DNA of 64,000 bases. It comes from Bradyrhizobium sp. AZCC 1721 (GTDB lineage: Bacteria > Pseudomonadota > Alphaproteobacteria > Rhizobiales > Xanthobacteraceae). The notes beneath the pieces were generated by a model. That model made no database searches. It was not told where the DNA came from and saw nothing but the letters and a program-made list of their open reading frames with translations. Position numbers and translations under genes: made by a program. This document shows positions 1 to 8,158 of this stretch, in pieces; within the stretch, counting starts at the first letter, position 1, and every line of letters begins with the position of its first letter. The stretch lies in contig NZ_JAZHSB010000001.1 in assembly GCF_036924715.1 (NCBI RefSeq), positions 4,331,001 through 4,395,000 on the forward strand. The letters are read 5' to 3'.

Positions 1-63
1 TTGCGCGGCAAATGCAGGCCGGTTTGGCCGGCGCCTGACACCCCCATTTTTGAGGTTCTGAAC

Positions 64-231
64 ATGGCCAAAGCGGTCACCATCAAGGTCAAGCTCGTTT
101 CCTCGGCGGATACCGGCTTCTATTACGTCGCCAAGAAGAACTCGCGCACCATGACCGACAAGCTGGTCAAGAAGAAGTACGATCCGGTCGCGCGCAAGCA
201 CGTCGAGTTTCGCGAAGCGAAGATCAAGTAA
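64..231 (+). CDS. rpmG: 50S ribosomal protein L33
   Basis: A 55-residue basic protein that begins MAKAVTIKVKL and ends FREAKIK, the normal length and sequence pattern of bacterial L33. L33 is a small component of the large ribosomal subunit near the E site. This member lacks the CxxC pairs of the zinc-binding form, so it is the zinc-independent type. I chose the ATG at 64; the reading frame stays open upstream to the window edge, but the family starts at this Met. A strong rho-independent terminator follows directly, so the gene is probably transcribed alone or ends a unit. Confidence 0.97.
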   Translation: MAKAVTIKVKLVSSADTGFYYVAKKNSRTMTDKLVKKKYDPVARKHVEFREAKIK

Positions 232-256
232 GCGAGCCAATCGCTCACGGTTTTGA

Positions 257-281
257 ACGGGGCCTTGCGGCCCCGTTTTTG
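257..281 (+). terminator. rho-independent terminator of rpmG
   Basis: A perfect 7-bp stem (258-264 cggggcc pairing with 269-275 ggccccg) with a TTGC tetraloop is followed by five T residues at 276-280. It lies 26 bp after the rpmG stop codon. Confidence 0.93.
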
Positions 282-323
282 ATTCCTGGCTATATCCGTG
301 TCCCGGACGCGGTGCAGCGTTCT

Positions 324-1670
324 TCACGCTGCTCCGCAGAGCCGGGACCCACGATAGCCGCGGATGGACCCCGGATCAGCAGCGCACCACGCCGCAAGAG
401 GGCGTGCTGCGCAGCATCCGGGGAAAGCGGCGCGCCCTACGCCGCTTGCACCTGCGGTGGCCCGCTCGGCCGGATCAGCGCGAACGCGACCTGGACAATG
501 CCCGCCGGCCAGGCCAAGCGCGACGCCGATCCGCCACGCCATGGTGTAGGAGCCGAGCGCGTCGTACAGCACCCCGCCGCCGAACGCACCGAGGAAGCTG
601 CCGACCTGGTGGCTCATGAAGGCGAGCCCCTGGATCATCGCCTGCCATTTCAGGCCGAACATTTCCGCCACTGCGCCAGCGACCAGCGGGCCGACGCCCA
701 TCCACAGAAAACCCATGATGGCGCCGAACAGCAGCGTGGTTGCCGGCGTCGGCGGCAGCGTGAAATACCAGGCGAGCGCGATCGAGCGGAAGATGTAGAT
801 GCCGCCGAGCAACGCCAGCTTATTCCAACGCTGGCCGGCCCAGCCGAAGAAGATGCTTCCAAGCACGTTGAAGCCGCCGATCATGCCGAGTGTCTGCGCA
901 CTCAGCATCGGGTCCATGCCGCAGATCGCCAGATACGACGGCAGGTGCGTGGTGAGAAAGACGAGCTGCATGCCGCAGACGAAATAGGCGCCGGTCATCA
1001 CCACGAAAGAAGCATTGGAAAACGCCATCTTCGTTGCGGCGGTGGCTGACGCATCGTCGATCTCGTCTTCTGTCGGTTTGGGCAACGGAATCTTGTCTAC
1101 CCTGCCCGCATACCAGGCCGCGGGAATCATCAACAGCGACAGCACCACGAAGCCGACGAGCCCCATTCGCCAGCCGTACCCTTCATTGAGCATCTGCCCG
1201 ATCGGCGCCGACAATAGCGCGCCGAGGGAGCCGGCGCCCGACACCAGGCCGAGCACGGTGGAGCGCACCGACGCAGGAACGGCGCGGGCCGCAACCGACA
1301 TCGCAATTGCCGCCGCGGTGCACGCCAGCGACGTGCCGATCAACACGCCCCCGCCGATCATGACGGCGAGAACGCCGTTCGCCCCCGCCATCAATGCAAG
1401 GCCGGCGACATAGAGCAGCGCGCCGACCACCATGATGGCGCGAAAGCCGTAGCGCACCGTCAACGCCCCGGCGAGCGGCTGCAAAAATCCCCAAGCGAGG
1501 TTCTGCACTGCGATTGCCAGCGTGAAATCGGAGATCGATATTTTGATATCCTGCGTCAGCGGCTGCATGAAAATGCCGAGCGACTGCCGCAGCCCCATGC
1601 TCAGCGTCAGCATGATGGATGCGCCGATCAGAATGGGTAGCGTCGGACGCAGGATTTGCAGCAGGGCCAT
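324..1670 (-). CDS. MFS transporter with a frameshifted C-terminal tail
   Basis: A 448-residue polytopic membrane protein of the major facilitator superfamily, with about twelve hydrophobic segments and the opening MALLQILRPTLPILIGASIM. The substrate cannot be read from sequence; an exporter of a small organic compound is the usual role for MFS genes controlled by a divergent TetR. The ATG at 1670 has an AGGGAG ribosome binding site. The last 60 or so residues are not MFS-like (Arg/Ala/Gly-rich). Removing one G of the GGG at 501-503 (CCC on the + strand) restores a hydrophobic ending, IVQVAFALIRPSGPPQVQAA, with a stop at 437-439. The ancestral gene therefore probably ran 437-1670, about 410 residues. 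The shift is either a real mutation near the end or a sequencing error. Confidence 0.85.
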   Translation of the reverse strand: MALLQILRPTLPILIGASIMLTLSMGLRQSLGIFMQPLTQDIKISISDFTLAIAVQNLAWGFLQPLAGALTVRYGFRAIMVVGALLYVAGLALMAGANGVLAVMIGGGVLIGTSLACTAAAIAMSVAARAVPASVRSTVLGLVSGAGSLGALLSAPIGQMLNEGYGWRMGLVGFVVLSLLMIPAAWYAGRVDKIPLPKPTEDEIDDASATAATKMAFSNASFVVMTGAYFVCGMQLVFLTTHLPSYLAICGMDPMLSAQTLGMIGGFNVLGSIFFGWAGQRWNKLALLGGIYIFRSIALAWYFTLPPTPATTLLFGAIMGFLWMGVGPLVAGAVAEMFGLKWQAMIQGLAFMSHQVGSFLGAFGGGVLYDALGSYTMAWRIGVALGLAGGHCPGRVRADPAERATAGASGVGRAAFPGCCAARPLAAWCAADPGSIRGYRGSRLCGAA

Positions 1671-1732
1671 TGTTTTTATTCTCCCTAAGGGGCGCGATTC
1701 GAATGCCGCGTCCTGCAGTTGGCATCTGAAAT

Positions 1733-1754
1733 AGGTACACAGACCTGTGTACCT
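1733..1754. promoter_or_regulatory. palindromic operator in the MFS/TetR divergent promoter
   Basis: Perfect 9-bp inverted repeat, aggtacaca (1733-1741) and tgtgtacct (1746-1754), separated by 4 bp. It sits between the divergent MFS start (1670) and TetR start (1804). Its 22-bp length and position are typical of a TetR operator, so the TetR-family protein next to it is the likely ligand. Binding is inferred. Confidence 0.8.
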
Positions 1755-1803
1755 GGGCTATAAGGGGCGCTGCTGTCAAGCAAACGGTGACCCACGCATT
1801 CGC

Positions 1804-2406
1804 ATGGCTACCCTGCCCGCCAAACCGGCGATGAAGGAACGGATTCTGGAAACCGCGGATAGGCTGTTCTATCTGCAGGGAATTCGCGCGGTCGGCGTCG
1901 ACACTATCGCGGCCGAAATCGGCATCAGCAAACGCACGCTCTACAATCATTTCCCGTCCAAGGACGCGCTGATATCGGCCTATCTGGCGCGGCGCTTCGT
2001 GGCGCCGCGGCCATCCGACAAGTCGCCGGTCGAACAGATTCTCGGCACCTTCGATTCGCTGGAGCGGCGCTTTTCGGCGAAAGATTTTCGCGGCTGTCCC
2101 TTCGTCAACGCGGTGGCCGAACTCGGCGAGGATCAGTCGGTCCGAAAGGTTGCGGTCGAGTTCAAGGAAAGCCGCCGCCTCTGGTTTCGCGGCCTGCTGG
2201 TACAACTCGGCATCCGCCAAGCGGACGCGCTGGCGACGCAGCTCGCTCTGCTCGTCGACGGCTCGATCGCCCAGGATCTCGTCCGCAACGACCCCGCGAT
2301 GGCGCGCGCGGCAAAGGAAGCCGCAACGGTGCTACTCAGGAATGCGGGGGTGAAGGTGGGTGCTAGCGGCGCCGCGGAGAAGCGTGCGAGAAGACGTCGG
2401 TCATGA
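1804..2406 (+). CDS. TetR/AcrR family transcriptional regulator
   Basis: A 200-residue protein with an N-terminal TetR DNA-binding domain (about residues 9-55). The recognition helix region reads ISKRTLYNHFPSKDAL, a classic TetR pattern. The C-terminal ligand-binding half contains FRGCPFVNAVAEL, as in TetR proteins related to LmrA/YxaF. It is divergent from the MFS gene and most likely represses that gene and itself until an effector is exported or detoxified. The ATG at 1804 is preferred; an in-frame GTG at 1747 lies inside the palindromic operator and would add non-homologous residues. The effector is unknown. Confidence 0.92.
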   Translation: MATLPAKPAMKERILETADRLFYLQGIRAVGVDTIAAEIGISKRTLYNHFPSKDALISAYLARRFVAPRPSDKSPVEQILGTFDSLERRFSAKDFRGCPFVNAVAELGEDQSVRKVAVEFKESRRLWFRGLLVQLGIRQADALATQLALLVDGSIAQDLVRNDPAMARAAKEAATVLLRNAGVKVGASGAAEKRARRRRS

Positions 2407-2438
2407 GTCGGTTACTTGACGACGCCCTCTCCTTCGTC

Positions 2439-2555
2439 GTCGTCCCTGCGAACGCAGGGACCCATACGCCGTGGCTTTTCAGTGAGGCGATGTGGTAGTT
2501 ACCCTTTTCACAACTAGCGCCGGTGGTTATGGGTCTCTGCGTTCGCAGGGACGAC
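2439..2555. repeat. REP-like inverted pair of palindromic repeats
   Basis: Two 28-bp arms, 2439-2466 and 2528-2555, are reverse complements with one mismatch. Each arm contains its own hairpin, gtccctgcg-aa-cgcagggac (one mismatch in the right arm). The 61-bp centre has no coding potential. This is the layout of paired REP elements (BIME-like), frequent between genes in Bradyrhizobium. A third copy lies at 3827-3846. Confidence 0.85.
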
Positions 2556-2588
2556 AAGCAGCGCGAAGCTGCGACAAAGGGAGCGAGC

Positions 2589-3805
2589 ATGGAAGACCTG
2601 AAAGTGACCGCAAACGGTTACGACTTCGAACCGGCACGCGCGGCCATGCAGCGCTATATCGACAACAACCTGCTGTCAGGCATTTCCTGGGCGGTCATGG
2701 TCGGGCGCGACCTCGTCGACGTGAATTGCGTCGGCTGTGCCGACAAGGAAGCGCAGACGTCGCTCCGCACCGATCACATCTTCCGCGTCTTCTCCAACAC
2801 CAAGCTGATCACCTCCTGCGCCGTGCTCTTGCTGTTCGAGGAAGGAAAACTCAGGCTCGACGACGCAATCGAAAAGTTCATTCCGCAGCTCGGAAATCGC
2901 AAGGTGCTGCGGCCCGGCGCCAGCTCGCTGGATGACACCGAGCCTGCGAAGAGCTCGATCACCATCCGTCAGTTGCTCAGCCACAGCTCCGGCCTGAGCT
3001 ACGGCTTCTTCGATCCCGGTACCGCCATCTACAAGGCGCTCAACGAGCGCGGCGTTCACAATCCCATGACGACGCTCGCCGACATGGTGGACGTGCTGGC
3101 CGGCCTGCCGCTGATCTATCAGCCGGGCACGTCGTGGGAGTATTCGCTGGCCACCGACGTGCTGGGGCGACTGATCGAAGTCATCAGCGGCCAGAGTTTC
3201 GACAAGTTCATCCAAGCGCGCATTCTGGGTCCGCTCGGCATGGTCGATACCGGCTTCGTCGTGCCGGCAAAGGATCAGGGCCGGCTCGTCGCCTATTACG
3301 CCGGTGCGGACCTGATGGAGCCGATGAAGCCGGGATTGACCCGAACCGACAACTCGCCCTTCCCCGGCGCTTATCTGCGCCCGATCGCAAGGCTGAGCGG
3401 CGGCGGCGGCCTGGTTTCAACCTTGCCAGACATGGTCGCGCTGATCCGAAGCCTGCTGCCCGGCGGGCCGACCTGCTCAAGCCCGAGACGATCGCGCTGA
3501 TGCTGTCCAACCAATTGCCCGAGGGCCAGTGGATCCGCTTTGCCACGATGGGAGAGCAGCCCGGCAAGGCGTTTAGCTTGGCCGGCGGATTGATCTTGAA
3601 GCCCTCGGCGTTCGATCACCCTGACGCCGCGGGCGAGCCCTATTGGGGCGGCGTCGCCGGCACCCAATGGTGGATCTCGCCGAAGCGCAACATGGCGGGC
3701 GTGATGATGGCACAGCGCCAGATGGCGTTCGTGCATCCGTTCTCGTTCGAGTTCAAGCGGCTGGCGTATGAGGCGGTGAAGCAGAATGCCAAGGTTGTTG
3801 CTTGA
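2589..3805 (+). pseudogene. Serine hydrolase, beta-lactamase/esterase family, broken by a frameshift
   Basis: The first reading frame (2589-3500) begins MEDLKVTANGYDFEPAR and carries the SxxK nucleophile motif as SNTK, then HSSGLSYGFFDPG and the YSLATDVLG region that supplies the catalytic Tyr. It ends abruptly after LLPGGP. The family's C-terminal part (DLLKPETIALMLSNQLPEG through GGVAGTQWWISPKRNMAGVMM) continues in the +1-shifted frame to 3805. One base is missing near 3466-3471. An intact protein would be about 405 residues, the normal size of class C-like beta-lactamase/esterase EstB relatives. These enzymes usually hydrolyse esters or small lactones rather than antibiotics. The ATG at 2589 follows an AAGGGAG site. 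It may be a real pseudogene or a sequence error. Confidence 0.8.
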
Positions 3806-3826
3806 CGCGACAACCTATCTGCCGCG

Positions 3827-3846
3827 GTCCCTGCGAACGCAGGGAC
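3827..3846. repeat. single REP-like hairpin
   Basis: A 20-bp perfect palindrome (9-bp arms around AA) matching the arms at 2439-2555. It lies between two convergent genes, where it could also help stop transcription from either side. Confidence 0.75.
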
Positions 3847-3852
3847 GACAGC

Positions 3853-5226
3853 TCAGGCCGCCGCTGATACCACCCGGTTGCGTCCGTCGTGCTTGGCGCG
3901 ATACAGCGCGGTGTCGGCGCGCTTGAGCACGTCGGCGACCGGCTCGCCCTTGTGGTCCAGCGTCGCCAGGCCGATCGAGATCGTGACGTCGATCCGCTTG
4001 GTGCCCTTGTTGACGGCAAAGGTTTCGCTGGCGATCGAGCGGCGCAGGCGCTCGGCGACCATGCCGGCGACGGTCAGGTCGGTTTCCGGCATCACGATGA
4101 CGAATTCCTCGCCGCCATAGCGGCAGGCGAGATCGATGCCGCGGATCGACTTGCGGATGCGCACGGCGAACTCGCGCAGCACGTCGTCGCCGGCGTCGTG
4201 GCCGTAGGTGTCGTTGATGGATTTGAAGAAGTCGATGTCGAGGATCATCAGCGCGAGCGGCTTGCCGCGGCCCGAGGCCTGCTCGACGAGCGTCGAGAGA
4301 TGGCTTTCCATGTAGCGGCGGTTGTGCAGCCCGGTCAGCGCGTCGGTGATCGCCATTTCGATCGAGTTCTGCACGTTGTCGCGCAGGTGGTCGGTATAGC
4401 GCCGCTTGCGGATCTGGGTGCGCGCCCGCGCCAGCAATTCGTTCTTGTCGACGGGGCGCAGGAGATAGTCGTTGACGCCGATTTCGAGCCCGCGCAGCAG
4501 CCGCGCGTTATTGTCGGCATCGGAGATGGCGAGAATGGGCAACTGGCGGGTGCGCTCCAGCGAGCGCGCCTGGCTGCACAGCCGCAGGCCGTCGTAATTT
4601 TCCAGGCTGAGAGAGACGATCAGCAAATCGTAGTTGCCGTCAGCGGCGTGAAACAGCGCTTCCGCTGGATTGATTTCGACGTCGACGGTGTGCTCGGCGG
4701 CAAGGATCGGCGCCAGCCGCTCGTAGGACGACGGCCGGTCGTCGACAAGCAGGATCCGCCCGCCGACGCCCTTGTCGGCAATCGCGCTGCGCTCGGGCGC
4801 TTCCATGCCGATCTCGAGCGAGGTGATGGCGCGCATGCGCAGCTCATCGGTCATCATCTTCAGCCGCGTCAGTGACCGAACGCGCGCGATCAGAACGATG
4901 TCGGACACCGGCTTGGTGAGAAAATCGTCGGCCCCGGCTTCCAGCCCGCGGACGCGATCGGACGGGCTGTCAAGCGCGGTGACGATCACGACAGGAATGA
5001 AATGGGTCGCCGGGTTGGATTTCAGCCGGCGACAGACCTCGAAGCCGTCCATGTCCGGCATCATGACGTCGAGCAGGATGATGTCGCATTCGGAGCGCGA
5101 GCAGAGGTCGAGCGCCTCGGCGCCGTTGGAAGCGGTCAGCACGTCGAAATACTCGGCCGACAGCCGGGCTTCCAGCAGCTTGACGTTCGCCGGAACGTCA
5201 TCGACGACAAGGATACGCGCAGACAT
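3853..5226 (-). CDS. pleD: PleD-type response regulator diguanylate cyclase
   Basis: A 457-residue protein with two receiver domains followed by GGDEF. Receiver 1 (1-125) has DD at 9-10, the phosphoacceptor Asp53 (LLDVMMPDMDG) and Lys105. Receiver 2 (about 155-275) has Ser205 where the acceptor Asp should be, so it is an adaptor for dimerisation, as known for PleD. The GGDEF domain (about 290-455) has the active-site GGEEF at 371-375 and the inhibitory RxxD at 362-365, so product inhibition by c-di-GMP is expected. PleD makes c-di-GMP when phosphorylated and drives the motile-to-sessile polar change. It lies 12 bp downstream of divK, so the two form an operon. Confidence 0.96.
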   Translation of the reverse strand: MSARILVVDDVPANVKLLEARLSAEYFDVLTASNGAEALDLCSRSECDIILLDVMMPDMDGFEVCRRLKSNPATHFIPVVIVTALDSPSDRVRGLEAGADDFLTKPVSDIVLIARVRSLTRLKMMTDELRMRAITSLEIGMEAPERSAIADKGVGGRILLVDDRPSSYERLAPILAAEHTVDVEINPAEALFHAADGNYDLLIVSLSLENYDGLRLCSQARSLERTRQLPILAISDADNNARLLRGLEIGVNDYLLRPVDKNELLARARTQIRKRRYTDHLRDNVQNSIEMAITDALTGLHNRRYMESHLSTLVEQASGRGKPLALMILDIDFFKSINDTYGHDAGDDVLREFAVRIRKSIRGIDLACRYGGEEFVIVMPETDLTVAGMVAERLRRSIASETFAVNKGTKRIDVTISIGLATLDHKGEPVADVLKRADTALYRAKHDGRNRVVSAAA

Positions 5227-5238
5227 CGAAACTAACCC

Positions 5239-5604
5239 CTACCCGATAAAACGCCGTACGGTTTCAATAAACTTGCCGACGGAAATTGGTTTGGACAGAT
5301 ACGCCTCGCAGCCGCCTTCGCGGATGCGCTCTTCATCGCCCTTCATCGCAAACGCGGTGACGGCAACCACCGGAATGGCGCGCAACTCCGGATCGTCCTT
5401 GATCCAGCGCGTCACTTCGAGGCCCGACACCTGCGGAAGCTGGATATCCATCAGGATCAGATCAGGGCGCAGCTTGCGGACGAGATCGAGCGCCTCGAAA
5501 CCATTGCTGGTGCCGGAGGTTTGATAGCCATGCGCTTCCAACAGATCGCGAAAGAGCTTCATATTGAGCTCGTTGTCCTCCACGATCAGGACGGTTTTCG
5601 CCAT
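5239..5604 (-). CDS. divK: Single-domain response regulator DivK
   Basis: A 121-residue stand-alone receiver domain with the acidic pair at Glu9/Asp10, phosphoacceptor Asp53 (LILMDIQLPQVSG), switch Thr83 and Lys105 (LSKPIS). No output domain is present. DivK is the essential polar cell-cycle regulator of alphaproteobacteria. Its phosphorylation by the DivJ/PleC-type kinases feeds through DivL-CckA to CtrA. Linkage to pleD on the same strand is the conserved arrangement and supports the specific name rather than a generic CheY-like call. Confidence 0.95.
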   Translation of the reverse strand: MAKTVLIVEDNELNMKLFRDLLEAHGYQTSGTSNGFEALDLVRKLRPDLILMDIQLPQVSGLEVTRWIKDDPELRAIPVVAVTAFAMKGDEERIREGGCEAYLSKPISVGKFIETVRRFIG

Positions 5605-5833
5605 CCCGTCCCTCCCTCATCCCAGGAAACAAGTCCGGCCTTTCGGCACGTCTTGCACCGACGCCGCCCCCTGTCGAAAACTGAATTCAAACTAGCGCCA
5701 GATTCGCTCTAAGCCGTTAAATCGATGCGCCAACTTTTACGAAGCGGTTTCGATTGTTGAACACACTTCGCAGACTCGGGCATGATGGTTCCCAAATTAG
5801 AGACCATAAGTTAACGGAAAGGCAAACGATCTA

Positions 5834-6133
5834 TTGAAAAAGCCTGTTCACAACCCCCGCGAAGTGGCTGAAATCGTTGCGGTTCAGGCGCTGAGTTTTA
5901 TTGCCGGCGATCCTGAGAGGCTAGGCTTGTTCCTGGCTGAAACCGGCATCGGTCCGGAGACACTGCGCACTGCCGCGGCCGACCCGCAATTTCTGGCCTC
6001 GGTGCTGGATTTTGTGATGCGGGACGACGCAACGGTGAAGGCATTTGCGAGCGCCTCGCAACTACACCCGACCAACATCGCCGCCGCCCGTCAGGTGCTC
6101 GGCGATCCGCATTGGGAGCGCGACGTGCCGTGA
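5834..6133 (+). CDS. DUF3572 family protein
   Basis: A 99-residue, acidic, probably all-helical protein reading EIVAVQALSFIAGDPERLGLFLAETG, the signature of DUF3572, a short family restricted to alphaproteobacteria with no assigned function. The start is a TTG at 5834 preceded by GGAAAGG. The stop codon overlaps the GTG start of dinB (GTGA at 6130-6133), so translation of the two is coupled. The neighbourhood divK / DUF3572 / dinB is conserved in this order, which makes the short reading frame credible despite its rare start codon. Confidence 0.85.
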   Translation: MKKPVHNPREVAEIVAVQALSFIAGDPERLGLFLAETGIGPETLRTAAADPQFLASVLDFVMRDDATVKAFASASQLHPTNIAAARQVLGDPHWERDVP

Positions 6134-7437
6134 GCGCGCAGGCGCCAACCTTCTTGGATGGTCCGCGCGCGTTCTGCCGGGATTGCCTCGGCGACCTCGA
6201 TATCAATGCAAGACGATGCAATGAATGCGGTTCCCCGCGCCTGGTCCGCCACCACGCCCTGCCCTCGCTGACGCTGGCGCATATCGATTGCGACGCGTTC
6301 TACGCCACGGTCGAGAAACGCGACAATCCGGAACTTGCCGACAAGCCCGTGATCATCGGCGGCGGCAAGCGCGGCGTGGTATCGGCTGCCTGTTATGTCG
6401 CGCGGACCTATGGCGTGCGCTCGGCGATGCCGATGTTCAAGGCGCTGGCGCTCTGCCCCCAGGCGGCCGTGATCCCGCCAAACATGGCCAAATATGTCCG
6501 CGTCGGCCGCGAGGTGCGCCATGCCATGCAGACGCTGACGCCGCTGGTGGAACCGCTCTCGATCGACGAGGCGTTTCTCGATCTTTCCGGCACGCAGCGT
6601 GTTCACGGCATGATCCCCGCAAAAGTGCTGGCGCGCTTCGCCCGCGAGGTCGAGCGCGACATCGGCATCACGGTTTCCGTCGGCCTGTCCTGCAACAAGT
6701 TCTTGGCCAAGATCGCCTCCGATCTCGACAAGCCGCGCGGCTTTGCCGCCCTCGACCAGATTGAGGCCCGCGAGATGCTCGCCGAGAAGCCGGTCGGCTT
6801 CATCTACGGCGTCGGTCCCGCGACCCAGGAAAAGCTGCTGCAGCGGGGGTTTCGCATCATCGCGGACCTGCAGCGCGCCGACGAGATCGAGCTGATGAAG
6901 CAGTTCGGCGGCGAAGGCCGTCGGCTGTGGCGGCTGGCGCGCGGCATCGACGACCGCAGCGTGGTCCCCGACCGCGGCGCCAAGACGATATCGAGCGAAA
7001 CCACGTTCGAAAACGACATCCGCGATTTCGCCACGCTGGAACGGCTGTTGTGGCGGCTGTCGGAAAAGGTGTCGTCCCGGCTGAAGAACGGCAACCTTGC
7101 AGGCCTCACCATCACGCTGAAGCTGAAGACCGCCGATTTCAGGCAGCGCACCCGCTCGCAATCGATTCAAGCGCCGACCCAGCTCGCCGCGAAGATCTTT
7201 GCGGTGTCGCGCGAAATGCTGGCCAGGGAGATCGACGGCACCGCCTTCCGCCTGATGGGCACGGGCGTCAGCGCGCTGCGCGAGGGGTCGCGGGCCGATG
7301 ATATCGACATGCTCGACCGCCGCTCCGCCCACGCCGAGCGCGCGATGGATGACTTAAGGAAAAAGTTCGGCAATGCCGCCGTGATCCGGGGCATTGCGTA
7401 TCAGGGGCCGGCGAAGGAAGAGGATGAGGAGGAGTAG
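6130..7437 (+). CDS. dinB: DNA polymerase IV (Y family) with N-terminal zinc-ribbon motif
   Basis: A 435-residue translesion polymerase. The catalytic acidic residues are Asp53 (AHIDCDAFYATVE) and Asp146-Glu147 (LSIDEAFLDLSG), followed by helix-hairpin-helix and little-finger regions. The N-terminus adds about 40 residues with Cys16, Cys19, Cys30 and Cys33 in a CxxC-x10-CxxC pattern, which looks like a zinc ribbon; E. coli DinB lacks it. The C-terminus ends in an acidic tail (KEEDEEE) rather than an obvious beta-clamp-binding motif. The GTG at 6130 overlaps the stop of DUF3572; an in-frame ATG at 6112 would lie inside that gene. Role: error-prone bypass of damaged DNA. Confidence 0.95.
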   Translation: MSAQAPTFLDGPRAFCRDCLGDLDINARRCNECGSPRLVRHHALPSLTLAHIDCDAFYATVEKRDNPELADKPVIIGGGKRGVVSAACYVARTYGVRSAMPMFKALALCPQAAVIPPNMAKYVRVGREVRHAMQTLTPLVEPLSIDEAFLDLSGTQRVHGMIPAKVLARFAREVERDIGITVSVGLSCNKFLAKIASDLDKPRGFAALDQIEAREMLAEKPVGFIYGVGPATQEKLLQRGFRIIADLQRADEIELMKQFGGEGRRLWRLARGIDDRSVVPDRGAKTISSETTFENDIRDFATLERLLWRLSEKVSSRLKNGNLAGLTITLKLKTADFRQRTRSQSIQAPTQLAAKIFAVSREMLAREIDGTAFRLMGTGVSALREGSRADDIDMLDRRSAHAERAMDDLRKKFGNAAVIRGIAYQGPAKEEDEEE

Positions 7438-7469
7438 ACCGCTCTCACCCTCAGGTACACGCAGAGACG

Positions 7470-7871
7470 TCAATCGACGACGGCGACTGCCTCAATCTCG
7501 ATCAACCATTCCGGGGCCGCGAGCGCCGTTACACCGACGAGTGTGCTCGCCGGCGGCTCCATGCCCTCAAAGAAAACCGAGCGCGCCTTGCCGATGATCG
7601 GACGGAGCTCAGGCTTGTAGCCGACGACGAAGGTGGTGATCTTCACGATGTCCGCGTAACTCGCACCGGCCGCTTTCAGCGCCAGGCCGATATTCTGCAT
7701 CACCTGCGTCGTCTGCGCGGCGATGTCACCCTCGCCGACCACCCGCCCCTCCTCGTCGGTGGAGACCTGTCCCGCGATGTAGATCGTGCGCGCGCCCGAG
7801 GCGGCGACGACGTGGGAGTAAGCCGGATTGTGGTGAAGGCCGCTTGGCCGAAGTTTTTCGAGCTTGCTCAT
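7470..7871 (-). CDS. RidA/YjgF family protein lacking the catalytic arginine
   Basis: A 133-residue YjgF/RidA-fold protein (SHVVAASGARTIYIAGQVSTD near the N-terminus, LIEIEAVAVVD at the end). Classic RidA enzymes hydrolyse reactive enamines and imines from PLP enzymes and use an Arg in a P-A-R-S/T motif. Here that segment is PPASTLVGV, so the Arg is absent; this matches RidA subgroups without known deaminase activity. The ATG at 7871 has a GGGAGG site 8 bases upstream; the open frame extends further but without homology. It is convergent with dinB. Confidence 0.88.
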   Translation of the reverse strand: MSKLEKLRPSGLHHNPAYSHVVAASGARTIYIAGQVSTDEEGRVVGEGDIAAQTTQVMQNIGLALKAAGASYADIVKITTFVVGYKPELRPIIGKARSVFFEGMEPPASTLVGVTALAAPEWLIEIEAVAVVD

Positions 7872-7990
7872 GTTTGCGCCTCCCTGGCGTGCATGGTTCG
7901 GCCGAAGCGTATCCGGGTCCAGCGCACTCGACCAGACTCGTTGTCGCAGGATGCGCAGCCCAAGGCCTGACCCGAGGACGAGCCCCCTTG

Positions 7991-8030
7991 ATTGCAGGGC
8001 TTGGAATCCCTGACGCCGAATTTGCCCACC
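7991..8030 (-). pseudogene. remnant of an EipB-like (DUF1849) C-terminus
   Basis: On the minus strand this stretch reads GKFGVRDSKPC, almost the same as the last residues of the intact EipB-like protein at 12665-13531 (GRFDVRDSKPCK). At the DNA level 27 of 29 bases agree in the core. No stop follows the Cys and no other part of the gene is visible, so this is a short leftover or a small duplication. Confidence 0.55.
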
Positions 8031-8158
8031 CTCAAGGAAAATACCAACTAAGCGGGCTTGAACCGGCAAGGAATGATCAGATTTCTATCAAGTCTCCAAC
8101 TTGTAGGGGCCCGTAGGTCGGGATGCGTCCACGAAACCCTACGCGGAAGGAGCGGAAC

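Noticed and set aside
279..1049. 256-residue plus-strand ORF opposite the MFS gene
   Set aside because: Its sequence is low-complexity Arg/Ala/Gly-rich and antisense to a recognisable transporter, so it is a high-GC shadow frame.
3889..4875. 328-residue ORF antisense to pleD
   Set aside because: The minus strand has an unmistakable PleD; the antisense frame has no domain.
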